The notes: generated from the letters alone by a model not told the origin. A DNA stretch of 61,689 nucleotides from CBDAKK01 sp965216965 (GCA_965216965.1 CBDCGX010000006.1:1-61689), one strand, 5' to 3'. Positions 37,564 to 46,069 are shown, counted from the stretch's first letter. Numbers and translations are program-made.

Positions 37564-37636
37564 TGGAGCCAAGCAGAATCGAACTGCTGACCTCAACAAT
37601 GCCATTGTTGCGCTCTACCAATTGAGCTATGACCCC
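37564..37636 (-). tRNA. tRNA-Ala, anticodon GGC
   Basis: Acceptor GGGGTCA pairs with TGGCTCC (two G-T pairs), discriminator A. The anticodon stem CAACA/TGTTG encloses ATGGCAT (anticodon GGC). The T arm is AGCAG-TTCGATT-CTGCT. No CCA encoded. A 127-bp gap follows to gltX with nothing else seen. Confidence 0.95.
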
Positions 37637-37688
37637 TTTGTATCAATTATTATTATACAAATTATATAAAATTCTTATATGGGTTTCT

Positions 37689-38968
37689 TTACATTTGAAA
37701 TAATTCATAGTGAATATGTTTAGGGAATATACCACACATGTTGAGCATATTTCGTATTGATTTTATAAGCACTGGCGAAACACACACCAAATACTCTTCT
37801 TGAGAATAACCTGGATGTGATTTTATAACATCTTTAGTAAACATTCTTCTCCCCCTCAGCACGATAAAAATGTTGTATGTCAATATGAAGCAAAGATTCT
37901 TCCATATGAGAAAGGTGTTTTTGAAATACATTCTGAGTGTTTTTTTCTTTATGTAAAGAATGTATCCAACACATTGTTATAATGTAGTGCTTTTTCTCAT
38001 AATATGCTGCCATATCTTGTAATATTCCCCAAAAAGGAACAACACCAATACCACCAGCAATAAAAAAACAATCTATCTGTTTGAAGATAAAAATTTCCAT
38101 AAGGTCCATCAATAACAAGATTCATGCCCTTTCTTGCTTTTTTCATGATTTTTAAGGTGGAATACTAGTCACCCTGTATAGTAAAAAATACACCCTGTTT
38201 TTTCTTATCTTCTTTCTTTAATTCTCATCAATAAACGTTAAGAATCCAAACTGCCCTGCTCTATAGGAAAAAGCGTACTTAAGCTATTTTTTGAAAGAAG
38301 AAAAGAAAGGGTAATAATAGTATTACTTTAACGAATAACATTTACAAGTTTCCATATTCTCTTTTTCAAGTAAGAACGGATGTCTAACTTTATATATAAA
38401 GTACGTTCCAAAAGAAAATATAAAATACCCCATCATTACTACATATGTAATAGGCATAGCACTTTTATACGCTGTTTAACTTATTATGAATAAATATAAA
38501 TACTGCAGAAATTATTGCTATAAAACCATGAATTTGTTTGAATTGAATATAATCAATTTTTTCTTTGGCACATGCATATAATATTCTCACTATCGGAAGT
38601 CGTGCTATGGGGGCATCTACCCACAATAATATCGCTACAACAAGCCCCAATATTGTAGCAGGTGAACTTAAACCTCTAGTTATGCCATGCACCAAGTATA
38701 AGTATGGCAATACCTCTTGCCATAACCCGTGCAAATAGATAACCTTAGGAAGCCCAACATTTCTTTCTAATGTTCTGCTTCTTGAAGCTGTAATAAATTA
38801 AGACATAAACCAATAAAATAAAAATATTGAAGTAATTTTATTTAATAAAAAGCTAGAAAATAGTTCAATTGGAAACAATCTAAAGAACTCTACAGACAAT
38901 ATACCTATTGTAGACAATGGTAATATAAAATATGCAGGAATAAAAAACAAATAAAACCCAGGTATTAT
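37689..38968 (-). pseudogene. Ferric-reductase-type flavocytochrome oxidoreductase, heavily decayed
   Basis: Fragments in several frames, in the right order for a membrane NAD(P)H oxidoreductase: hydrophobic sequence from about 38968, then FITASRSRTLERNVGLPKV, heme-membrane helices (38465-38734), an FAD-binding remnant YRAGQFGFLTFIDEN near 38270, LVIDGP, the NAD site IAGGIGVVPFWGIL (about 38040-38080), and a tail VCVSPVLIKSIRNMLNM ending HIHYELFQM. Stops and frame changes separate almost every block, so it is a true pseudogene rather than a single-base error. The family assignment is by motif order. Confidence 0.72.
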
Positions 38969-38969
38969 C

Positions 38970-39485
38970 TTACTCTACTATAGAAAGTAATTCTGGAATA
39001 ATAATTCTTCTCATCATCATTATTGTAGATCTTTGGGGCGAGGGGGAGACTATTCCATCTACCCCATCTGGGAACTTAATTACCGACCTATTTCTTCGGT
39101 ATATTCAATTACAATGAGTTTATTACTTTTTCGATGTTTTATCATAAAAGAAGATATTTCTTTAGGAAACGACGTTCTCCCAAATTAAGCTATTATTACT
39201 ACATCATAAGTAGTAAAAACATCTTACTTACCTTCTTATTATTGAATAAGCTTTATAGAACTATCTATATCAAACTCTATAAGTGTCTTTCTAATGTCCT
39301 TATGAGAGATATCTTACTCCCGGATTATTATTCTTTTCATACAATAATACTATTTTCTTTGAATTTTCTTCCTGCTTTTGATGTTGATTAGCAAATGCTA
39401 TGCCCCAACTGTAAATAACACCATAATATAAAAACAACGTTTTTCTCATGACATTATTATAGTTAAAAATATTTGAAGGAATCAA
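38970..39485 (-). pseudogene. Remnant of an unidentified exported protein
   Basis: A start at 39485 gives a signal-like N-terminus (MRKTLFLYYGVIYSWGIAFA) and KKIVLLYEKNNNPG, then stops appear. Later blocks in other frames read TTYDVVIIA and SNKLIVIEYTEEIGR, which recall a flavodoxin-like fold, and finally PDGVDGIVSPSPQRSTIMMM, ending at 38970. It may once have worked with the adjacent reductase. No family is claimed. The 100 bp from 39486 to 39585 hold nothing recognisable. Confidence 0.45.
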
Positions 39486-39585
39486 GAAATTAAAAGTTTA
39501 TACCTAAAAACAAATAAAGTTTTATAAAGAAAAATATATTCTTTTGAATACTTTCTACTATAAAATTCTAATATTCTTTTTATAA

Positions 39586-40599
39586 TTATTTAGTAAACAA
39601 AGCTTTAATTCTAAATTTTGATAGAGGCTTTCTTTTCCCTTTAAACATATATATATTTTTTTTAATAGTATGAGGTCGAATGCTTTTTATCTCTATAGAT
39701 TCGCTCAAAATAGCGTTAGCATCCTCTTTATAAAAAAGATTACCTTCTAATGCACTTTTATATGGAGTACTATCCACAGAAATAGTATATTCTTTTAGAA
39801 TTCTTCTATTTTCTATATCAAACCCTATTTTAAAAAAACCAGGTTGACCATAACACAATGCGTTTTTGTGCTTATAATCTATCTTTTTTTCAACTACTTG
39901 TACAAGTTCTATATAATCTACATGCATAAGATTTCCAAAGACTCCTTTATTCTTTGTATCACTTCGCTTTAATGCCGCTCTTCTTATTTTTATATTATTT
40001 TCCCAAAAACAAAAATCTTCAAATATACCTGTTTTGTCATACATAACAGTATCAAATCCACCCATTTCTTTATAAAAATATTTAGTAGCTTCCATATTAT
40101 GAGTTCCTATAATTATAGAACACACACCACCCATATTATTCTTATTTATTGTAGACTTTTCCTCCTCATCACCATTTCCTATAATACCTATCATATTATA
40201 TTCATTATCTCGTATATAAAGCCGTTTCTGTCCCAGAAAATCATCAGTTATAGTCGACACTTCAATATTTTCTTGTTGTATCATAGATCGTATTGCATAG
40301 ATATTTTTACATTGTAAAAGTATTGCAAGTATCCCTGTATTTTCTAATTCTGTAGGCCGTTGCGGTTTATGAGGTATTTTATTTATAGTATTCCATATTT
40401 CTATTCCAGCTCCTCCATTTTTATTTATAAGAAAACATACATCTTGTATAAGAAGTGTATTGTTTGTATACCGCAAAAGCATATTGCGAACATTGCTTTC
40501 TTGAAACAAGCAATATTCAAAACCTAATACATTTTCATAAAAAGATTTCGTCTCCTTATATTTGTGTACGCCTAATCCAATATTCCAAATTTCTCCCAT
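39586..40599 (-). CDS. Two-domain VOC (glyoxalase/dioxygenase-fold) protein
   Basis: It has 337 residues with two vicinal-oxygen-chelate repeats. The first, at about 1-140, opens with IGLGVHKYKETKSFYENVLGFEY; the second, at about 155-250, opens with SIIIGTHNMEATKYFYKEMGGFD. Both have the beta-alpha-beta-beta start typical of the fold. A metal-binding His/Glu set cannot be fixed from sequence, and the usual first-strand His is not evident. A basic C-terminal tail (MFKGKRKPLSKFRIKALF) is unusual. Function unknown. It starts 17 bp after the lipoprotein gene, so probably one operon. Confidence 0.7.
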   Translation of the reverse strand: MGEIWNIGLGVHKYKETKSFYENVLGFEYCLFQESNVRNMLLRYTNNTLLIQDVCFLINKNGGAGIEIWNTINKIPHKPQRPTELENTGILAILLQCKNIYAIRSMIQQENIEVSTITDDFLGQKRLYIRDNEYNMIGIIGNGDEEEKSTINKNNMGGVCSIIIGTHNMEATKYFYKEMGGFDTVMYDKTGIFEDFCFWENNIKIRRAALKRSDTKNKGVFGNLMHVDYIELVQVVEKKIDYKHKNALCYGQPGFFKIGFDIENRRILKEYTISVDSTPYKSALEGNLFYKEDANAILSESIEIKSIRPHTIKKNIYMFKGKRKPLSKFRIKALFTK

Positions 40600-40616
40600 T
40601 TACCTTTCCTCTATCT

Positions 40617-41579
40617 TTATAACGCTAACAAACATAATTGTTTTTGTTTTTTCTTCTTCACACAATCTACTTTAATCTCAAATTCCTGTATCCCCTCAGA
40701 ATATGAGGCAACTTCACCGGGCATAAAGAAAAATCGTAGTGCAACAATATTGTCTTTTTCAAATAAAGGAATAAAATTTCTAAATGCAGATTGAGATGCC
40801 AATCCCTTTTTTATTAATACTCGCCTCTCTAAGCAAGCATTTCCCTGTGTTCGTTCATATTCCTCAACAGTATCATAAACCCGAGTCCAATCTTCATCGC
40901 GTCTTTTTGCTCTCTCAAAACGTCTTTTTTCTCTCCGTATGTATTTATTCTCAAAAAACACCTGCACTTGAGAAACAAGAGTTTTCCTTTTTATGGTTTC
41001 AAAATTTTTTCCTATAAAAAAATCATCAATGTTCATTATGTTGCGTGTTAGCCTGTTATATATTATGGGCACATAATATATAACAGTATTAGTCTCTCCT
41101 CCAGTAAAAACAGAAATCTTCTGCATAAACACCATATAGTATCGTTTGTTACTTACCACTTTTATAGAATAATTATATGTTATTTGCAAATCTATAACAT
41201 CTGTTTTCATACCCATAATATTTCCTATAAGAGAAAAAGACCTTACAAGAGTCTTGGCTATAGATCGATTAAGAATATCTTTGTCTTTTGAATAGTACGA
41301 AAACCAATTATCAAAGAATATTTTGATATTTATCTTGCGAAGCTTTAAGTCTGTTTTGTAATTAAGCTTATATTTCCACACATTATTACTCTTATTCTCA
41401 CTCTTTTCCAAAGAAAACACATATGGATAAAAATCATTTGATAAGAAGAAGCTCTCTATTCTTCGTTTTATTATAAGTGGGAAATTCGCAGGAACATCAA
41501 TCTTATTTACACTCTCACATGAAGTTATCGCAAAAAAAATTAGTAGCAGTGGCAATAATACATATATATACTGTTTCAT
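40617..41579 (-). CDS. Lipoprotein of unknown function
   Basis: It has 320 residues. The signal peptide MKQYIYVLLPLLLIFFAITSC ends in a good lipobox, so it should be lipid-anchored in the envelope. The mature part is rich in Lys, Arg and aromatic residues, with beta-type segments, and a very basic stretch RREKRRFERAKRRDEDW near 215-232. I do not recognise a family. Upstream of the VOC gene and 83 bp from coaD. Confidence 0.75.
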   Translation of the reverse strand: MKQYIYVLLPLLLIFFAITSCESVNKIDVPANFPLIIKRRIESFFLSNDFYPYVFSLEKSENKSNNVWKYKLNYKTDLKLRKINIKIFFDNWFSYYSKDKDILNRSIAKTLVRSFSLIGNIMGMKTDVIDLQITYNYSIKVVSNKRYYMVFMQKISVFTGGETNTVIYYVPIIYNRLTRNIMNIDDFFIGKNFETIKRKTLVSQVQVFFENKYIRREKRRFERAKRRDEDWTRVYDTVEEYERTQGNACLERRVLIKKGLASQSAFRNFIPLFEKDNIVALRFFFMPGEVASYSEGIQEFEIKVDCVKKKKQKQLCLLAL

Positions 41580-41662
41580 CTCTTTACCTGATTGATACCT
41601 AGTAAAATATTTATCTCTTTATTATATATAATAATAAACAAACTCATTAAAGCATGCAGCTT

Positions 41663-42157
41663 TTAACTGCTATGCTCTTTATCTACAAGAAGTTTTTTCT
41701 TAAGTATATTAAGAACTCTAGGAGGAACCTTATCTGAAACATCTCCACCAAGCATTATAATTTCTTTTATTACAGAAGAACGAAGCACAAAATACTTTTG
41801 ATCAGTAGGCATAAAAAGAGTTTCAACGCCTTTTCCAAGTCCCTTGTTTAAATGTGCAAGCATAAATTCGTATTCATAATCAGAAGCAGAGCGAACTCCT
41901 CTTATAAGGATGTCTGCTTTATGTTTTTTAATAAACTCAACAATAAGCGTTTTCCATACATATACTTTCACATTTGAATATTTTTTAAACAAATTAGATA
42001 ATATATCTAATCGTTCCTCAACAGAAAGAATATTCTTTTTATTTTTATTATTAGCAATAACAACATCAACTCTTTTAAAAAGAACAGCACATCTTTCAAT
42101 AATATGTAAATGACCATATGTGGGCGGATCAAAACTCCCGGGAAATACCGCATGCAT
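41663..42157 (-). CDS. coaD: Phosphopantetheine adenylyltransferase
   Basis: Penultimate step of coenzyme A synthesis. It has 164 residues: FPGSFDPPTYGHLHIIERC (nucleotide-binding T-x-G-H motif), VERLDIL, RGVRSASDYEYEFMLAHLNK and VLRSSVIKEI (the SSTxIRE region). Full length. Located 23 bp after a 51-codon small gene in an operon with yraN and rplS. Confidence 0.96.
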   Translation of the reverse strand: MHAVFPGSFDPPTYGHLHIIERCAVLFKRVDVVIANNKNKKNILSVEERLDILSNLFKKYSNVKVYVWKTLIVEFIKKHKADILIRGVRSASDYEYEFMLAHLNKGLGKGVETLFMPTDQKYFVLRSSVIKEIIMLGGDVSDKVPPRVLNILKKKLLVDKEHSS

Positions 42158-42180
42158 ATGATCATTTTATCATAATATTA

Positions 42181-42336
42181 TTATTGTTTGTTCTCGCTCA
42201 ACTTAGTAGCAAGACGACTAGCGATCCACATTATTGCTTTCTGCATATATTCTGGATCATGTATCTTTTCTTTTAGCAAACTTACTTTTTGCAAAGACAC
42301 ATCGTATTTTTTCTTGTTATTAACCTTATGCAACAT
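42181..42336 (-). CDS. Small protein of 51 residues between yraN and coaD
   Basis: ATG at 42334-42336 follows the yraN stop directly (TGA ATG) and the frame runs to TAA at 42181-42183. The product is basic and helical: an N-terminal Lys-rich stretch, then HDPEYMQKAIMWIASRLATKL. Tight packing in the operon, absence of other overlapping frames and ordinary codon use support a real gene. I know no family name for it. Confidence 0.7.
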   Translation of the reverse strand: MLHKVNNKKKYDVSLQKVSLLKEKIHDPEYMQKAIMWIASRLATKLSENKQ

Positions 42337-42753
42337 TCACCACACTCCCTTGTAATGTATAATGACGCGATGCGATATATTAAGAAGCATCACATCAAAT
42401 CTTATACACATCCTTGTGTATAAACTTTGGGCTATATAGATATCGGCACAGGTTCTTATGCGGGAAAGTTTTCGCTGATCAACAGAATTTGATAAATCAG
42501 ACTCCGCAAACCGCTCCCAAGTTTTCACCTCCACAAAAACAAGATCACATCCTTTTATACATATAATATCGACCTCACCACCACTAACTTTGTAGTTTTT
42601 TTCAATTATTTTATATCCTTTGCACAAAAGAATATGAGCACATAATGCTTCTCCAAAAAAACCATGTCTTTTTGCATAACTCACATTATTATTAAAGAGA
42701 TGAAGTCTTTTTTGATTGAATATATTCATAAAAAAGGCTATGACGTACATCAT
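42337..42753 (-). CDS. yraN: UPF0102 family protein YraN
   Basis: It has 138 residues, of restriction-endonuclease-like fold. Motifs: GFFGEALCAHILLCKGYKII, then GGEVDIICIKGCDLVFVEVKTW (the G-E-x-D...E-V-K nuclease-like core). The conserved part begins near MNIFNQ, so the start may be 42729. Its cellular role is unproven although a nuclease function is suspected. It follows rplS, a common neighbour. Confidence 0.9.
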   Translation of the reverse strand: MMYVIAFFMNIFNQKRLHLFNNNVSYAKRHGFFGEALCAHILLCKGYKIIEKNYKVSGGEVDIICIKGCDLVFVEVKTWERFAESDLSNSVDQRKLSRIRTCADIYIAQSLYTRMCIRFDVMLLNISHRVIIHYKGVW

Positions 42754-42788
42754 AGCTTTTTCAAAAATGAAATATTATAATTAAAATA

Positions 42789-43175
42789 TTATTTATTTTT
42801 TTTTATATTCTTTTTGTTGTTTGTAACAAAGACTTCTTTTATTTTCATTGCAGCCTTTCCTATACGATTTCTCATATAATATAACTTTGCTCGTCTTACT
42901 TTTCCTTGACGAACAAGTGTTATTTTTTCAATACGAGGAGAATGGAGTGGGAATATTCTTTCTACTCCAATCCCAAATGATATTTTCCTTACAGTAAAAC
43001 TCTTTGAGATATCCTCCCCTCTTTTTGAGATTACTATACCTTCATACAACTGGACTCGTTCAGTAGCTCCTTCTATAATCCTAAAATGGACAATAACTCT
43101 ATCTCCAACAGAAAACACATCAATATTGTCTTTCATATACTTTTGTGTAATCTTTCTAACCGCCTTTATACTCAT
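42789..43175 (-). CDS. rplS: Large subunit protein L19
   Basis: Sits at the 30S-50S interface. It has 128 residues: FSVGDRVIVHFRIIEG, QLYEGIVISKRG, SFTVRKISFGIGVERIFPLHSPRI and VRRAKLYYMRNRIGKAA, all diagnostic, with a Lys/Asn-rich tail. AAAGGTGAAAA precedes the ATG. First gene of rplS-yraN-small gene-coaD, behind a good promoter. Confidence 0.98.
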   Translation of the reverse strand: MSIKAVRKITQKYMKDNIDVFSVGDRVIVHFRIIEGATERVQLYEGIVISKRGEDISKSFTVRKISFGIGVERIFPLHSPRIEKITLVRQGKVRRAKLYYMRNRIGKAAMKIKEVFVTNNKKNIKKNK

Positions 43176-43223
43176 TTTTCACCTTTTTTATATTATTTTT
43201 TTAAGAATATTATATATACACTT

Positions 43224-43253
43224 AGTATAATAAGTAGAACTCCTCTATGTCAA
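43224..43253 (-). promoter_or_regulatory. Sigma-70 promoter of the rplS operon
   Basis: On the minus strand TTGACA (43248-43253, perfect -35), 18-bp spacer, TATACT (43224-43229, 5 of 6). About 50 bp separate it from the rplS ATG. Lies just beyond the flaB terminator. Confidence 0.7.
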
Positions 43254-43290
43254 GAAATACTTATCAAAATAATGTAAGAAAAAATAAAAA

Positions 43291-43311
43291 AGCGATAGAA
43301 TCTCTATCGCT
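43291..43311 (-). terminator. Rho-independent terminator after flaB
   Basis: Nine-bp perfect stem AGCGATAGA/TCTATCGCT with a 3-nt loop, followed on the minus strand by a T-run and preceded by T's on the other strand, so it can work both ways. It lies 30 bp past the flaB stop and is the clearest terminator in the window. Confidence 0.9.
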
Positions 43312-43341
43312 TTTTCTTACAATACTATTCTTTAGAAAAAT

Positions 43342-44196
43342 CTAACGATTTAATAATTGAAGTATTGTGTTAGGCTGAGCATTTGCTTGGGCAATCATTG
43401 CAGTAGAAGACTGAGTAAGAATTCTTGCTCTTACAAAATCTGTCATTGCTTTTGCCATGTCAGTATCTCGAATTTGAGATTCTGCAGCTTGCATGTTTTC
43501 GGAAGCAATGTCAAGCCCCTGTTGTAAATAATTTAAACGAGATTGAATAGCTCCAAGGTTTGCCCTTGTTGCAACAACAATTTGTAAAGCACTATCTAAG
43601 CGAGCAATGCTTCTATTAGCATCTTCTGTATTAGCAACAGAGATGGCTTGGAGCTGCTCTCCTACTTGAGTCAACCCAAGAGCACTTGCAGTCATATTTT
43701 CAATGTTTGTTGTAATAAATTGATCTACATTTGCTCCTATGTGAAATTGTACCTTTTGGCTTCCACTTTCAGCAGAAAATCGCCCTGTAAGCATATTAAA
43801 CCCATTAAATTGGGCTTGTTGAGCAACTCTATCAATTTCATCCACAAGTTGTGCAACTTCTATTTGAATAAGCTTTCTATCATCAGAGCTATAAACACCA
43901 TTGGCAGCTTGTATAGATAATTCGCGTATTCTATTAATAACGTTAGTGGTTTCTGCAAGATATCCTTCTGTAGCTTGAATAAATGAGATACCCTCTTGAA
44001 CATTTCTGCTTGCACGATTTAAACCGCGAATTTGAGCCCTCATCTTTTCAGAAACAGCTAATCCTGCAGCATCATCTCCCGCACGGTTTATTCTCATACC
44101 AGAAGATAACCCTTCCATTTCTTTGTTAATTTCTTTGCCTCGTAATGCCAACTCTCTTGTTGCGAATCGAGCACTTAAATTATTATTAATAATCAT
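43342..44196 (-). CDS. flaB: Periplasmic flagellin, FlaB class
   Basis: Core protein of the spirochaetal periplasmic flagellar filament. It has 284 residues. N-terminal D0/D1: MIINNNLSARFATREL and GLSSGMRINRAGDDAAGLAVSEKMRAQIRGL; C-terminal D1/D0: SRLNYLQQGLDIASENMQAAESQIRDTDMA, ending QPNTILQLLNR. Short, with no variable D2/D3 domain, as typical of FlaB. AGGAGG, the strongest ribosome-binding site in the window, lies 6 bp before the ATG. Own promoter and terminator make it a single-gene unit. Probable glycosylation target for the Maf proteins (inference). Confidence 0.97.
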   Translation of the reverse strand: MIINNNLSARFATRELALRGKEINKEMEGLSSGMRINRAGDDAAGLAVSEKMRAQIRGLNRASRNVQEGISFIQATEGYLAETTNVINRIRELSIQAANGVYSSDDRKLIQIEVAQLVDEIDRVAQQAQFNGFNMLTGRFSAESGSQKVQFHIGANVDQFITTNIENMTASALGLTQVGEQLQAISVANTEDANRSIARLDSALQIVVATRANLGAIQSRLNYLQQGLDIASENMQAAESQIRDTDMAKAMTDFVRARILTQSSTAMIAQANAQPNTILQLLNR

Positions 44197-44240
44197 ATTA
44201 TTCCTCCTGTGTGTAAATATTTCATATTCGTTATAGTATG

Positions 44241-44269
44241 AATATACAAAAAGAATAAAAAAATATCAA
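44241..44269 (-). promoter_or_regulatory. Strong sigma-70-type promoter of flaB
   Basis: TTGATA (44264-44269), exactly 17 bp, TATATT (44241-44246); each hexamer matches 5 of 6 consensus bases. About 44 bp upstream of the ATG. Confidence 0.7.
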
Positions 44270-44272
44270 GTA

Positions 44273-44299
44273 CTTTCGGAAAAATAATGTAAATATTTA
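44273..44299 (-). promoter_or_regulatory. Sigma-28-like promoter upstream of flaB
   Basis: TAAA (44296-44299), 15 bp, TCCGAAAG (44273-44280), against the FliA-type TAAA-N15-GCCGATAA. Five of eight -10 bases match and the spacing is exact. It lies immediately upstream of the sigma-70-like promoter, so flaB may have tandem promoters. Confidence 0.4.
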
Positions 44300-44471
44300 G
44301 TGTTTTTTTAAATTTTTCTACTAAAGTGCTGTTTTTCTACATTTTTGTAAGGATTAACCAAAATCATGCATCGAAAACAAGTTTTTTTGTTAGGATTAAG
44401 ACTTTTCTTTATTTATATCTATACAAAAAATAATAACTGTTATATCTACGCTACCGTAAAGAAAACACACA

Positions 44472-44493
44472 TTAGTAACTAATTAGTTACTAA
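44472..44493. terminator. Perfect 22-bp palindrome at the zapA stop codon
   Basis: TTAGTAACTAA followed by its exact reverse complement, i.e. a 9-bp stem with a 4-nt loop, covering the zapA stop. On the minus strand it is followed by TGTGTGTTTTCTTT, a weak T-rich tail. It could be a terminator or an operator ahead of flaB. Confidence 0.5.
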
Positions 44494-44780
44494 CATTCTG
44501 CATCTGTATCTAATTCTTCTTCTAACATTGTAATAAGTTTTTTTGCCACATTTGATGTTTGAACATCTTCTTCTCTCAACGTTTTTTTAAGTTCAAATAG
44601 CTCATGAGCAATAAGTAAATTTACCATAATAGAAGACTTAAGGGGATCTGAACATTCCACATCATTTTTTACGACATCAAGTTGGGAAGAAATATAATCA
44701 AGAAGCATTTGTATATATTCACTTTCTTGATCGCTATGAAGTACAAAAGAAGTACCCAACAATCGTATTGAAGTTTTCAT
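44490..44780 (-). CDS. zapA: ZapA-like cell division protein
   Basis: Small cytoplasmic protein that bundles FtsZ. It has 96 residues: IRLLGTSFVLHSDQESEYIQMLLDYI matches the ZapA start (I.I.G..Y.l......e....lA.yv), followed by a helical MVNLLIAHELFELKK segment for coiled-coil dimerisation. The acidic tail is non-conserved. 13 bp after a second coiled-coil gene; both likely co-transcribed with rplT and rpmI. Confidence 0.82.
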   Translation of the reverse strand: MKTSIRLLGTSFVLHSDQESEYIQMLLDYISSQLDVVKNDVECSDPLKSSIMVNLLIAHELFELKKTLREEDVQTSNVAKKLITMLEEELDTDAEC

Positions 44781-44793
44781 AGTAGTTTTTTAC

Positions 44794-45225
44794 TTAGAAG
44801 ATTTCCATCTCTGCCTGTTGAGATTGCTGCTCATCAGATAATTCGGCATTTTCATCAGAATCAGAAAAAGAATCAAATATCTCATCTTCGTTATTTTCTT
44901 CTATTATCTCATTGAGATCTCGTTTTGAGTGAGAAGGCGATACATTTGTAGTACCCGTAGTAGGTGCTACATCAACATCATCTAAATTACTAAGTGCCGA
45001 TAATACACTTCTCTCAAGAACATGCTGCTCTTCTTCTGCGGTACTAATAAGATCTTCAAGCTGTGTAATACGACTCTCATATTCGGAAAGCTTTTCTTGT
45101 AAAAGGGTATAATCTTTTACAACCTCTTTATTTGCTTTCTTTAATTTCTGAATAAGGGACACGACTGCTTGAACCTTATTTTCTAATTGCATAACGACAT
45201 GATTTTTACTCATGAAACCTCCCAT
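44794..45225 (-). CDS. Coiled-coil protein, ZapB-like
   Basis: It has 143 residues. Residues 5-80 form a long heptad coiled coil (QLENKVQAVVSLIQKLKKANKEV onward); the rest is low-complexity acidic and ends QQAEMEIF. Size, coiled coil and position beside zapA suggest a cell-division accessory protein, but short coiled coils carry little family information. The more likely start is MSKNHV at 45213, since a conserved start would not need the MGGF extension. Confidence 0.6.
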   Translation of the reverse strand: MGGFMSKNHVVMQLENKVQAVVSLIQKLKKANKEVVKDYTLLQEKLSEYESRITQLEDLISTAEEEQHVLERSVLSALSNLDDVDVAPTTGTTNVSPSHSKRDLNEIIEENNEDEIFDSFSDSDENAELSDEQQSQQAEMEIF

Positions 45226-45281
45226 TTTAAATATTATTTATTAATAATTATAACCATTTTTAAAAGTTATGTATAGTATAT

Positions 45282-45629
45282 TTATACCTTTATTTTTTCA
45301 ATAAGTTCTTCAAACGCCTTACGATTTTCAATAGCTAAATTGGATAATTGCTTTCGATTAAGCGTTATATTGTGAGTTTTAAGTGCTGCAATAAACCGAG
45401 AATATGTCATGCCCTCTGATCTTACAATGGCAGAAATACGAGCTATCCATAATCTCCGCATATCTCGTTTTTTTGTTCTCCTATCTCTATAGGCATAGAG
45501 TAAACTTTTCTCTACCGCATCTTTGGTAAATCTAAACAAGTTCTTTCTGCGCCCCCAAAACCCTTTTGAAAGCGTATGTAGTTTTTTTCTATGTTCTTTT
45601 CTACGTGTTCCGTCAACTGCTCTTGGCAT
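45282..45629 (-). CDS. rplT: Large subunit protein L20
   Basis: Binds 23S rRNA early in 50S assembly. It has 115 residues. RKKLHTLSKGFWGRRKNLFRFTKDAVEKSL and RLWIARISAIVRSEGMTYSRFI are typical. No gaps. 40 bp after rpmI in the usual rpmI-rplT order. infC, normally first in this operon, is absent. Confidence 0.98.
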   Translation of the reverse strand: MPRAVDGTRRKEHRKKLHTLSKGFWGRRKNLFRFTKDAVEKSLLYAYRDRRTKKRDMRRLWIARISAIVRSEGMTYSRFIAALKTHNITLNRKQLSNLAIENRKAFEELIEKIKV

Positions 45630-45669
45630 AATAATACCTCTTACGAATTATTTTTAAAATTATTATCCT

Positions 45670-45873
45670 TTATTTATAAGGAAGCATTGGGGCTATTCTT
45701 GCAGCCTCACTAGGATGTAATATCCCAGAATGTCTTAAATATCTTTTTCGTTTTGTACTTTTTTTTGTAAGTATGTGTCTGAGTCCTTTTTTCTTGTATT
45801 TTATCTTCCCAGAACCAGTAACACTAAACCGCTTTGCAACACTTCGTACTGTTTTCATTTTTATTTTTCCCAT
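45670..45873 (-). CDS. rpmI: Large subunit protein L35
   Basis: It has 67 residues, starting at MGKIKMKTVRSVAKRF by comparison with the family (usual MPKMKT..a.KRF); an upstream in-frame extension to 45915 is not conserved. VTGSGKIKYKKKGLRHILTKKS follows. GAGGATATGGTT lies before the start. A strong promoter is about 55 bp upstream. Confidence 0.96.
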   Translation of the reverse strand: MGKIKMKTVRSVAKRFSVTGSGKIKYKKKGLRHILTKKSTKRKRYLRHSGILHPSEAARIAPMLPYK

Positions 45874-45927
45874 AACCATATCCTCATGCATTATAATTTT
45901 TATTATAATATACAATATTTATGTTCT

Positions 45928-45957
45928 ATGATATCATATTTTAGTAGATAATGTCAA
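45928..45957 (-). promoter_or_regulatory. Sigma-70 promoter of rpmI-rplT
   Basis: TTGACA (45952-45957, perfect), 18-bp spacer, TATCAT (45928-45933, 5 of 6). The same architecture (TTGACA, 18 bp) as the rplS promoter. infC is missing from the operon, so transcription starts directly at rpmI. Confidence 0.7.
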
Positions 45958-46069
45958 TTACACTTTCCTATTTTCTTATGCTATTAATAGGGTTTCCCGC
46001 TCATAAAACAATCTAAAACATTTATTTTAGCAACATTTAGTGTATATAATATATTATAGAGGTACATAT

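Noticed and set aside
38970..39485. FMN-binding or flavodoxin domain call
   Set aside because: Individual blocks recall a flavodoxin-like fold but too many stops intervene to name the family; kept as an unidentified remnant.
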